DNA of 53,843 nt from Gammaproteobacteria bacterium (lineage in GTDB: Bacteria; Pseudomonadota; Gammaproteobacteria; Steroidobacterales; Steroidobacteraceae): positions 1 to 53,843 of the forward strand of contig DAIDKA010000237.1 of the NCBI GenBank assembly GCA_027451085.1, written 5' to 3'. Shown here one piece after another: positions 8,148 through 14,981 of this stretch; positions within the stretch are counted from its first letter, which is position 1, and every line of letters begins with the position of its first letter. The position numbers were made by a program, and so were the translations under genes. Under the pieces are notes generated by a model. That model ran no database searches and was not told the origin of the DNA. It saw only the letters and a list, made by a program, of their open reading frames with translations.

Positions 8148-8153
8148 TATAAT
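8148..8153 (+). promoter_or_regulatory. Candidate -10 element TATAAT upstream of an SDR gene
   Basis: A perfect TATAAT 68 bases before the SDR ATG at 8221, in the 262-base gap after the GlsB-like gene. No convincing -35 lies 16-18 bases upstream. Nothing else was recognised in the gap 7959-8220. Confidence 0.35.
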
Positions 8154-8220
8154 CACCGGCGCGGCTGCTGGCTGGGCCGGGTGTTTCAGTCGCATTGCAG
8201 CAAAACAGTGAGGCAGGGCG

Positions 8221-8973
8221 ATGACGGGACGTTTGCAGGACGATGTGGCCCTGGTGACGGGTGCAGGCGATGGCATCGGCCGCGCGATTGCGTTGCGCTA
8301 TGCCGAGGAGGGCGCCCGTGTGGCGGTCGCGGAAATCAATGGACCGAAGGGTCGCGCAACAGTCGAGCAGATCGTCGCGGCCGGAGGCAAAGGGCTGCTG
8401 ATCGAAGCCGATGTCCGGCGCTCCAGTGAGCACTCCCGCCTGATCGATCGAGTCCTCACCCAGTGGGGCCGCCTTGACGTCGCCTGCAACAACGCCGGCA
8501 TCAGCGGCGCCATGGTGCCGTCCGGCGTGATGACCGATACGCAATGGCAGGAGGTCATCGATCTCAATCTCACCGGCGTGTTCTACGGTGTGCGCGCCCA
8601 AGTCAATGCCATGCTGCAGTCGGGCGGCGGTGCGATCGTCAACATCGCCTCGATCCTGGGCGCGGCCGGCTTCGAGACCACGGCGGCCTACACGGCGGCC
8701 AAGCACGGTGTCGTCGGACTGACCAAGACCGTGGCGCTGGAGTACGGTCCGCAGGGCGTGCGGGTCAATGCAGTGGGTCCGACCTTCACCCATACCAGCT
8801 GGATCGATGCCTTGCCGGCTGACGCTCAGAAGGTCCTCGTCGCACGCCACCCCCTGCGCCGTTTCGGCAAGGTGGAGGAAGTCGCGGCCCTCGTGGCATT
8901 TCTGTCGAGCACCGAAGCGGCCTACATCACAGGCGCCTACTATCCGATAGATGGTGGATATCTGGCGCAGTGA
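8221..8973 (+). CDS. SDR family oxidoreductase
   Basis: A 250-residue classical SDR of the FabG/glucose-dehydrogenase type. The cofactor site is TGAGDGIG (residues 14-21); the acidic end of the second strand (VAEING) favours NAD over NADP. Further motifs are ADV, CNNAGISG, the catalytic Ser in NIASILG and YTAAK (YxxxK), then VNAVGPTFTHTSW. The C-terminus GAYYPIDGGYLAQ is the usual VDGG segment. It lies in a single-gene unit between a membrane protein gene and an ABC transport operon, so context does not tell the substrate. Confidence 0.9.
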   Translation: MTGRLQDDVALVTGAGDGIGRAIALRYAEEGARVAVAEINGPKGRATVEQIVAAGGKGLLIEADVRRSSEHSRLIDRVLTQWGRLDVACNNAGISGAMVPSGVMTDTQWQEVIDLNLTGVFYGVRAQVNAMLQSGGGAIVNIASILGAAGFETTAAYTAAKHGVVGLTKTVALEYGPQGVRVNAVGPTFTHTSWIDALPADAQKVLVARHPLRRFGKVEEVAALVAFLSSTEAAYITGAYYPIDGGYLAQ

Positions 8974-9015
8974 AGCGGTGACGCGGCGCGTGCGACGCAG
9001 TCCGGCACAGGCCGC

Positions 9016-9672
9016 TCAAGGCGTACAAGGCGATGACAGGTCCTTGCTCGTGTATCCACCCTTGCCGTCCGACAGTCCCAGCTCCGTGGCCAGCGCGTCA
9101 TTCGCGTCGGTGTAGCACCTGGTGGTGCGGAAGTGATTTTCCAGCTGGAAAACTTCCGGAGGATTGTCGTCTGTGCCGGGCGGTGACTCCAGTTTGAACA
9201 GCTCCAGCGTCACCGGTCTGGAATCGGTGAAGGTTCTATCGGTGTCGCGTATGGCCACCACGACATACGAGGTGCGCTGCTTCGTGTTCATCAGCAGCCG
9301 GACGCTCATCAGCTGATGGTCCCCACCCTGTTCGGTGAAGACGTTGGGAGAATGGGTCCTGGGATAGGGCAGCTTCGGATCCGGGGCTGATCCGGGCTCG
9401 AAAAACACCGTGCGGAACTGGGAATCGACAAAGGTGTACGTCCGGCTGTCGTGCGCCGTACGGATGTCGTTGTCCTGGCCGAACACATGATAGATCGAGC
9501 CGTCGAATGCCAGATCGAGCGGCTTCCATCCCAGGGAGAGCCGCACCTCCATGTCCGGGTCCACGCTGAACCGGCCATGCCCCGCCTGGGGGTTCGCCGC
9601 ACCCGCTGCTGTCGCCAGGGCCAGGAGCCCTGCGCCGAGAGCTCCCAGGAAAAAGTCGCCACGCGTACTCAT
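9016..9672 (-). CDS. Secreted protein of unknown function, third gene of an ABC export operon
   Basis: A 218-residue protein I do not recognise. A hydrophobic N-terminus (FFLGALGAGLLALATAAGA) reads as a signal peptide ending near ANPQA. The mature part has strands such as GSIYHVFGQDNDIRTAHDSR and two cysteines near the end (CYTD and the final SPCTP) that could pair in the periplasm. The start ATG at 9672 lies a few bases after the stop of the ABC permease gene, so the three genes (ATPase, permease, this one) are probably one operon. That suggests a role tied to the transporter, for example as an exported partner, but this is inference. It is convergent with the SDR gene. Confidence 0.6.
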   Translation of the reverse strand: MSTRGDFFLGALGAGLLALATAAGAANPQAGHGRFSVDPDMEVRLSLGWKPLDLAFDGSIYHVFGQDNDIRTAHDSRTYTFVDSQFRTVFFEPGSAPDPKLPYPRTHSPNVFTEQGGDHQLMSVRLLMNTKQRTSYVVVAIRDTDRTFTDSRPVTLELFKLESPPGTDDNPPEVFQLENHFRTTRCYTDANDALATELGLSDGKGGYTSKDLSSPCTP

Positions 9673-9678
9673 CTGAGC

Positions 9679-10425
9679 CTACACCTCGATCTTGTTGAAC
9701 CGCCAGGCACCCACGAGCATCAGCACCACGCCCACGCAGGCCAGCACCACGGCATCGAGTGCGGCGCCGAAATGCGTGCGCCCTATCAGCATGGCGCGCA
9801 TGCCGTCGACACCGTAGCTCAATGGATCGATCCGGGTCAGCAGCGCGAGGAAGGGTGGCAGGTTGTCCAGCGGGTACAGCGCGCCGGACAGGAAGAACAA
9901 CGGCAGCACCAGGAAGTTCATCACCATCTGGAAGCCCTGCATGTCCTTGAGGGTGGAACCGATGGCCGTGCCGGCTGCGGCGAACACCACCGCCGTGAGC
10001 GCCAGGAAGGCGATGCCCACCGGCACCAGGCCCAAGTTCACCGGCCGGAAGCCCGCGATCACGCACACCACGGCCACTAGCAGACCCTGCAGCAGCGCCA
10101 CCGTGGCTGAGCCCCCCGCCCGCCCGATCATCACCTGCACGCGCGGTACGGGGGCGACCAGCGTCTCCTTCAGGAAGCCGAACTGACGGTCCCATAGCAA
10201 CGCGATGCCGGAGAACATGGAGGAGAAGAGAACCGTCATGGCGATGACGCCCGGGGCCATGAACTGCAGGTAGCTGCCGTTGCCGGAGTTGCGGAACACC
10301 GGTCCCAGGCCGAAGCCCAGCGCTACGAGGTAAAGCACGGGCTGCCCCAGCGAGGCGATGATCTGCGCGCGCGAGCGGGTGTAGCGCTTCAGTTCGCGCA
10401 GCCACAGGATGTAGATCGCGTGCAT
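9679..10425 (-). CDS. ABC-2 type transporter permease
   Basis: A 248-residue integral membrane protein of the ABC-2 (DrrB/NodJ) permease family with about six hydrophobic segments. It opens with MHAIYILWLRELKRYTRSRA, the amphipathic start typical of this family. LVLPLFFLSGALYPLDNLPP matches the ABC-2 signature region and PLSYGVDGMRAMLIG follows it. I chose ATG 10425, which overlaps the stop of the ATPase gene by one base (TGATG), giving translational coupling; the frame also allows a start five codons upstream inside that gene. With the ATPase it should export a drug, lipid or polysaccharide-type substrate. Confidence 0.88.
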   Translation of the reverse strand: MHAIYILWLRELKRYTRSRAQIIASLGQPVLYLVALGFGLGPVFRNSGNGSYLQFMAPGVIAMTVLFSSMFSGIALLWDRQFGFLKETLVAPVPRVQVMIGRAGGSATVALLQGLLVAVVCVIAGFRPVNLGLVPVGIAFLALTAVVFAAAGTAIGSTLKDMQGFQMVMNFLVLPLFFLSGALYPLDNLPPFLALLTRIDPLSYGVDGMRAMLIGRTHFGAALDAVVLACVGVVLMLVGAWRFNKIEV

Positions 10426-11213
10426 CAGCGGCGGCTCCACATGCGGGCGGCCTGGCGCATGCGGTCGGCGGCGCCTGCGGTTTCCTCGCGGATGGCGGTA
10501 CCGGTCAGGGCGAGGAACGCGCCCTCCAGCGACTCTTTGCCGGTCTGTTCCTTCAATTGTGCCGAGGACCCGACTGCAACGATCCTGCCGTGGTCGATGA
10601 CTGCGATGCGCGAGGCCACGCGGTCGGCCTCATCCATGTAGTGCGTGGTCAGGAACACCGTCAGCCCCTCGGTGGCGTTCAGATGCTGGACATGCGTCCA
10701 CAGATGGTTGCGGCTCTGCGGGTCCAGGCCCAGCGTGGGTTCGTCGAGGAACAGGATGCGCGGCGTGTGCAGCAGGCCGCGGGCGATCTCAAGCCGGCGT
10801 TTCATGCCGCCGGAGAAGGTTTTCACCATGCTGTCCTTGCGCTCCCACAGCTCGAAGGTCCGCATGAGCTGTTCCATGCGCTCATGCCGCAGCCTGCGAG
10901 GCACGTGGTACAGCACGCCATGCAGGTCCATGTTCTCCCAGGCCGACAGCTCCTGGTCGACGCTGGGATCCTGGAACACGATGCCGAAGCGCTTGCGTAC
11001 TTCGTTGTGCTGTCGCACCGGGTCCAGGCCATCCATGCTGATGCTGCCGCTGCTTGGTTTCAGCAGGGTGGTCAGCATCTTGATGGTGGTGGTCTTGCCG
11101 GCGCCATTGGGACCGAGGAACGCGAAGATCTCGCCTTTGGCCACCTCGAAGGAGATGTCGTCCACCGCCTTGAAGTCACCATAGAGCTTTGAAAGGTGTT
11201 CGACCTTGATCAT
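10425..11213 (-). CDS. ABC transporter ATP-binding protein (DrrA-like)
   Basis: A 262-residue ATPase. Walker A is GPNGAGKTT (about residues 34-42), the signature is FSGGMKRRLEIARGL, Walker B is RILFLDEPTLGLD, and the switch histidine is in LTTHYMDEADRV. The GLDPQSR and MDEADR details match the daunorubicin-resistance (DrrA) and NodI type of exporters. The ATG is preceded by a strong AAGGAGG. It is the first gene of a three-gene operon with the permease and a secreted protein. A remnant of a DJ-1/PfpI gene on the same strand ends 25 bases upstream. Confidence 0.9.
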   Translation of the reverse strand: MIKVEHLSKLYGDFKAVDDISFEVAKGEIFAFLGPNGAGKTTTIKMLTTLLKPSSGSISMDGLDPVRQHNEVRKRFGIVFQDPSVDQELSAWENMDLHGVLYHVPRRLRHERMEQLMRTFELWERKDSMVKTFSGGMKRRLEIARGLLHTPRILFLDEPTLGLDPQSRNHLWTHVQHLNATEGLTVFLTTHYMDEADRVASRIAVIDHGRIVAVGSSAQLKEQTGKESLEGAFLALTGTAIREETAGAADRMRQAARMWSRR

Positions 11214-11238
11214 TCTTCCCCTCCTTAGATGACGCAGC

Positions 11239-11373
11239 TTACGCCGTGATCTTCGTCCCCAGTACTGCCAGAAACTGCGCCAGCCATGCCGGGTGTGCCG
11301 GCCAGGCCGGGACCGTCACCAGGTTGCCATCGGTGACTGCCTGGTCATGGTCACCGGCCAGCAGCGGAATTTT
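11239..11373 (-). pseudogene. C-terminal remnant of a DJ-1/PfpI family gene
   Basis: Read on the minus strand, the frame ending in TAA at 11239-11241 encodes about 44 residues including TDGNLVTVPAWPAHPAWLAQ and FLAVLGTKITA. This matches my recollection of the C-terminus of a DJ-1/PfpI (ThiJ) subfamily, in which a DGNLVTAPAWPAHP-type strand and helix end the protein. No start codon or upstream domain remains: about 140 bases of the gene survive, and the rest is replaced by the divergent quinohaemoprotein gene, whose -10-like box lies only seven bases beyond. It is most simply a deletion or insertion scar. Confidence 0.6.
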
Positions 11374-11378
11374 CCCGA

Positions 11379-11390
11379 GTATACTTTCGC
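11379..11390 (+). promoter_or_regulatory. Candidate -10 box (TATACT within GTATACTTTCGC)
   Basis: TATACT at 11380-11385, 43 bases before the ATG of the PQQ/cytochrome gene. The same 12 bases recur at 42360-42371 before opgG, in both cases preceded by TCCCG. No -35 consensus is visible, so an activator or alternative sigma factor may be involved. Confidence 0.4.
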
Positions 11391-11427
11391 CCCTGAAGCG
11401 GCGTTGCCGCACTCTCGGACATCAATA

Positions 11428-13296
11428 ATGAACTACCGGACCCCCGGCCGCATTGCCGGCCTGTTGCTGTTGAACGCCGCCCTGCTGACGGCGGTGCAGG
11501 CTCAAACCCCGGCCGTCAAGGCCCAGGGCGAGGCCGTCTTCAAGCGTATCTGTTCGGTCTGCCACCTGAGCCTGGTGGCCACCGGTCATGGCGCTCCTCC
11601 GGGTCCGGATGCGCACGCCATTCCGCGCGAGCTGCTGCACCGCTTCTCCCCGGAGCAGGTGGTCACCGCCCTGACCAGCGGCAAGATGCAGGCCCAGGGT
11701 TCGACCCTCACCGCAGATGAGAAAAAGGCTGTCGCCCAGTACGTCACTGGACAGGCCCTGGGCGCAACCCACCAGGTGCTGGAAGTCGGTCCCGGAAAGC
11801 TGTGCGAAAACGTCGCTCCCATGGGTGACCCTGCCTCTGGTCCATCCTGGAACGGCTGGGGTAACGGCCCGCAGAACCTGCGCGTGCAGTCGAAACTGGC
11901 CGGTGGCCTTACCGCGGCGGACCTGCCGCACCTGCGGCTCAAGTGGGCGTTCGGCTATGCCAACGTTTCTGCGGCGCGCACCCAGCCCGCGATCGTCGGC
12001 GGCCGCCTGTTCACCGCCTCGGACAACGGTGCGGTGTACGCCCTGGACCCCAGGACTGGCTGTACTTACTGGATGTTCAAGGCCCGGTCCGGCGTGCCCA
12101 CGGCGCTGCGCGTGGCGCCCTACAAGGGTGGCCAGGCGCTGCTGTTCGGCGACCGCAAGGCCAATGCCTATGCCGTGGACGCCAATACCGGCAAGTTGCT
12201 GTGGATCGTGAAGGTGGAGGCGCATCCCAACGCCGCCATCACCGGCGGTGCGGCCTTCTACGCAGGCAAGGTCTTCATTCCCGTGCAAGGCGTGGGTGAG
12301 GAAGGGGCGGGCATCCACTCCAAGGCCGGCTGCTGCACGCTGCGCGGCAGCGTATCGGCCATCGACATTGATACCGGCAAGGTCTTGTGGAAGAGCTGGA
12401 CAGTGCTGCAGCAACCGAAGCTGCGAGGCAGGACCAAGGATGGTGTGCCGGAGTACGGTCCCTCGGGCGTGGGCATCTGGGACTCGCCCACGGTGGATGC
12501 CAGGCGCGGCGTGATCTACGTGGCCACCGGCAACGCCTACTCCGAGCCGGCGCAGCCGTGGAGCGATGCGGTGCTGGCCATGGACATGGCTACGGGCAAG
12601 GTGCGGTGGGCCAGCCAGGTGCTGCCGGACGACATCTGGGCCATGGGTTGTGCGGCGACCAACCCGGCCGATTCCGGCTGCCCCAAGACCCTGGGGCCTG
12701 ACTACGACTTCTCTGCCTCGCCGGTGCTGGCCAGCGTCAACGGCCGTGACCTGCTGGTTCTGCCGCAGAAGTCGGGTCTGGCGTTCGCCATGGACCCGGA
12801 TCACGAGGGCAGGATCGTCTGGCGGCGCCGCATCGGCCAGGGCAGCGGCCTCGGCGGCCAGTGGGGTGCCGCTGCGATCGACGGCAAAGTGTTCTTCACC
12901 ACCGCGGACGTGCTGGATGCGAAGCAGGGCGGCGTGCATGCCCTGAACCTCGCGGACGGTTCGGTGGTCTGGGCCGCGCCGCCGCCGCGCGGCCTGTGCG
13001 CCGGTCACCTGGGCTGCAACACCGGTCAGGGCGCCGCTCCGACCCTCATCCCGGGTGCGTTGTTGACCAGTTCGATGGATGGCGGCGTGCGCGCCTACTC
13101 GCTCAAGACGGGCAAGGTCATCTGGACACTCGACACCAACCGGGAGTTCAAGACCGTGAACGGGGTGCCGGGCCATGGCGGCAGCCTGGATGGCGGCAGT
13201 GCGGTTGTGGCCGGCGGCATGCTCTTCATCAGTTCGGGTGTCGGCAGCTTCGTGGGCAGCCCCGGCAACGTACTGCTGGCGTACGGACTCGACTGA
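11428..13296 (+). CDS. Polyvinyl-alcohol-dehydrogenase-like quinohaemoprotein (N-terminal cytochrome c, PQQ propeller)
   Basis: A 622-residue exported protein. It has a signal peptide (GLLLLNAALLTAVQAQ), a cytochrome c domain with CSVCH at 42-46, then a PQQ-type beta-propeller from about residue 130 with repeated AxDxxTGKxxW blades. A vicinal CC lies at 302-303, and GPDYDFSASP carries Asp425/Asp427 at the position equivalent to the catalytic Asp segment of PQQ dehydrogenases. N-terminal haem plus propeller is the layout of bacterial polyvinyl alcohol dehydrogenases, unlike quinohaemoprotein ADHs, where the haem is C-terminal. The substrate is probably a secondary alcohol or polymer (inference). 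ATG 11428 directly precedes the signal peptide; no strong ribosome site is seen, and the open frame further upstream is not protein-like. Confidence 0.82.
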   Translation: MNYRTPGRIAGLLLLNAALLTAVQAQTPAVKAQGEAVFKRICSVCHLSLVATGHGAPPGPDAHAIPRELLHRFSPEQVVTALTSGKMQAQGSTLTADEKKAVAQYVTGQALGATHQVLEVGPGKLCENVAPMGDPASGPSWNGWGNGPQNLRVQSKLAGGLTAADLPHLRLKWAFGYANVSAARTQPAIVGGRLFTASDNGAVYALDPRTGCTYWMFKARSGVPTALRVAPYKGGQALLFGDRKANAYAVDANTGKLLWIVKVEAHPNAAITGGAAFYAGKVFIPVQGVGEEGAGIHSKAGCCTLRGSVSAIDIDTGKVLWKSWTVLQQPKLRGRTKDGVPEYGPSGVGIWDSPTVDARRGVIYVATGNAYSEPAQPWSDAVLAMDMATGKVRWASQVLPDDIWAMGCAATNPADSGCPKTLGPDYDFSASPVLASVNGRDLLVLPQKSGLAFAMDPDHEGRIVWRRRIGQGSGLGGQWGAAAIDGKVFFTTADVLDAKQGGVHALNLADGSVVWAAPPPRGLCAGHLGCNTGQGAAPTLIPGALLTSSMDGGVRAYSLKTGKVIWTLDTNREFKTVNGVPGHGGSLDGGSAVVAGGMLFISSGVGSFVGSPGNVLLAYGLD

Positions 13297-13308
13297 GCAA
13301 AAGCCGAA

Positions 13309-13423
13309 GCAGGAGCGAACCCTGCGATTGCCGTAAGGCGGGTGTGAGGGCCCTGGAAGGCCCGCATGGATCCCAGGATGGGATTGCCCACCCCGCCGTC
13401 GGCAACGCAGGGGCCGCTCCTGC
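13309..13423. repeat. Long foldback (REP/BIME-like) element
   Basis: Bases 13309-13333 and 13400-13423 form an imperfect inverted repeat of about 24 bp, each arm beginning GCAGGAGCG and continuing CCCTGCG then TTGCCG. Nested inside are GGCGGGTG (13337) facing CACCCCGCC (to 13397) and a GGGCC/GGCCC hairpin near 13350. The whole lies between the convergent PQQ gene and degP gene. GGAGCG-rich foldbacks are common as REP elements in Xanthomonadaceae and Pseudomonas. I saw no second full copy in the window. Confidence 0.6.
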
Positions 13424-13427
13424 GTAC

Positions 13428-14909
13428 TCAGCCCAGCTGCACCGGCACGAAGATCCGGGCATCCCCGCGCTGGATCAGCAGTGCAAGCGAGTTGGCGTGC
13501 TTGCTGATGATGCCGCGCAGCTGGCTGGCGCTGCTCACCGGCGTACCATCCACCGCCAGCACCACGTCTCCGGGCTGGATGCCAGCCTGTTCCGCCGGTC
13601 CGCTGACCTGCTCCACCATCAGGCCCGCGCTGCCGCCGGTCTGCTGGCGCTCCTGGTCGCTCAACGGCCGCACTGACAGGCCCAGCCGACCCTGGCCTGG
13701 TTCCACGTCGGACACTTTCATGGTCTTGCCGGACATCGCCCCGAGCGTCACGTCCAGGTTGATTGCATGGCCATCGCGCCACAGTTCGACCGTGGCAGGC
13801 TGGCCGGGCTGAGCCATCGATACGGCCGCGGACAGCGATCCGGGATCGCTCACCGGCTTGCCGTTGAACTTCAGGATGACGTCGCCGGCCTTCAGCCCCG
13901 CACGGGATGCGGCGGTGCCGTCCTCCACCTTGGCCACCAGTGCTCCTGCAGGGTTGTCCAGGCCGAAGGACCTGGCCAGCTGCTGGGTCACCGGCTGGAT
14001 GCCCACGCCCAGGCGCGCGTGTTCCGCATGGCCGGTTTTCAGGATTTCATCCTTCACCTGGGCCGCGACCTCGATCGGGATGGCGAACGACAGCCCCTGG
14101 TAGCCGCCGGTGTTGCTGTAGATCTGCGAGTTGATGCCGACCACGTTGCCATGTTCATCAAACAGCGGGCCGCCGGAGTTGCCGGGGTTCACGGCGACAT
14201 CGGTCTGGATGAAGGGCACGGACTGGCTGTCCGGCAGCGAACGACCCTTGGCGCTCACAATGCCTGCCGTGGCCGTTTCCTCCAACCCATACGGCGCACC
14301 GATGGCGAGCACGTAATCGCCCACCTCCAGGTTGTCTGTCGAGCCGATACGCACCACCGGCAGGTTTTTGGCGTCGATCTTCAACACCGCAACGTCGGTG
14401 GTGGTGTCGATGCCCAGCACCTTGGCCGTATATTCGCGGTGGTCGGACAGCGTCACAGTCACCTTGGTTGCGCCTTTCACCACGTGTGCATTGGTGAGGA
14501 TCAGCCCATCCGGACGGACGATGAAGCCCGAGCCCAGTGCATGCATCGGTGGCGCATTGCGTTGCTGCCGGGGCATGTTGCCGAAGAAGCGGAAGAACGG
14601 ATCATCGCCGAAGGGCGAGTCCTGGTCGGGCCGACCCTGATCCTGATCCTGGTCATCGCCGCTTTCCATCGCCCCCGCCGGCGCCACAACGGTGATGCCG
14701 ACGACGGCGGCGCGATTGGCCGCGACGATGGCGCGATAATTGGGCGCGGTCGTGAAGGGAATGGGCGCGGGGCTGGCGGCCGGCGCCGCGACTGCGGCAG
14801 GTGGCGCTCCCCCGGCCGGAGCCGAATTGGCGGCCGAGCAGGCGGCCAGGGAGCCGCAGCCCAGGATGCTGCCGACTGCCAGAGTCAGGGCGGAATGCTT
14901 CACTCGCAT
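13428..14909 (-). CDS. DegP/MucD-type periplasmic serine endopeptidase
   Basis: A 493-residue HtrA-family protease that degrades misfolded envelope proteins. The trypsin-like domain shows the triad His142 (TNAHVV), Asp172 (TDVAVL) and Ser245 (GNSGGP). Two PDZ domains follow, at about residues 290-380 and 400-490. The N-terminus ends in a lipobox-like LAAC (Cys24), so the protein may be lipid-anchored, which is unusual for DegP. An Ala/Pro linker follows, and an acidic DQDQDQ loop corresponds to the LA-loop region. ATG 14909 has an AGGAGA ribosome site. It lies downstream of a two-component system on the same strand, with a tandem PmrA/QseB-type box between them. Confidence 0.93.
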   Translation of the reverse strand: MRVKHSALTLAVGSILGCGSLAACSAANSAPAGGAPPAAVAAPAASPAPIPFTTAPNYRAIVAANRAAVVGITVVAPAGAMESGDDQDQDQGRPDQDSPFGDDPFFRFFGNMPRQQRNAPPMHALGSGFIVRPDGLILTNAHVVKGATKVTVTLSDHREYTAKVLGIDTTTDVAVLKIDAKNLPVVRIGSTDNLEVGDYVLAIGAPYGLEETATAGIVSAKGRSLPDSQSVPFIQTDVAVNPGNSGGPLFDEHGNVVGINSQIYSNTGGYQGLSFAIPIEVAAQVKDEILKTGHAEHARLGVGIQPVTQQLARSFGLDNPAGALVAKVEDGTAASRAGLKAGDVILKFNGKPVSDPGSLSAAVSMAQPGQPATVELWRDGHAINLDVTLGAMSGKTMKVSDVEPGQGRLGLSVRPLSDQERQQTGGSAGLMVEQVSGPAEQAGIQPGDVVLAVDGTPVSSASQLRGIISKHANSLALLIQRGDARIFVPVQLG

Positions 14910-14964
14910 GGTTGTCTCCTCGCGCCGGTCCGGCGCCTCGTGGGAGACACTGTGTACCGCGAGG

Positions 14965-14981
14965 CTTAAAGCAACCTTAAA
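14965..14981 (-). promoter_or_regulatory. PmrA/QseB-type direct-repeat box upstream of degP
   Basis: On the minus strand TTTAAG-GTTGC-TTTAAG, an exact match to the known PmrA/BasR pattern of two YTTAAK half-sites spaced by five bases (11-bp period). It overlaps the stop codon of the sensor kinase gene and lies 56 bases upstream of the degP ATG. The adjacent response regulator is of the same OmpR/QseB-PmrA class, so it is the likely ligand. Confidence 0.6.

Noticed and set aside
11422..13782. 786-codon open frame on the minus strand
   Set aside because: It is antisense to the PQQ/cytochrome gene and runs into the degP end. Its translation is Arg/His/Gly-rich without domain motifs, as expected for a shadow frame in GC-rich DNA.
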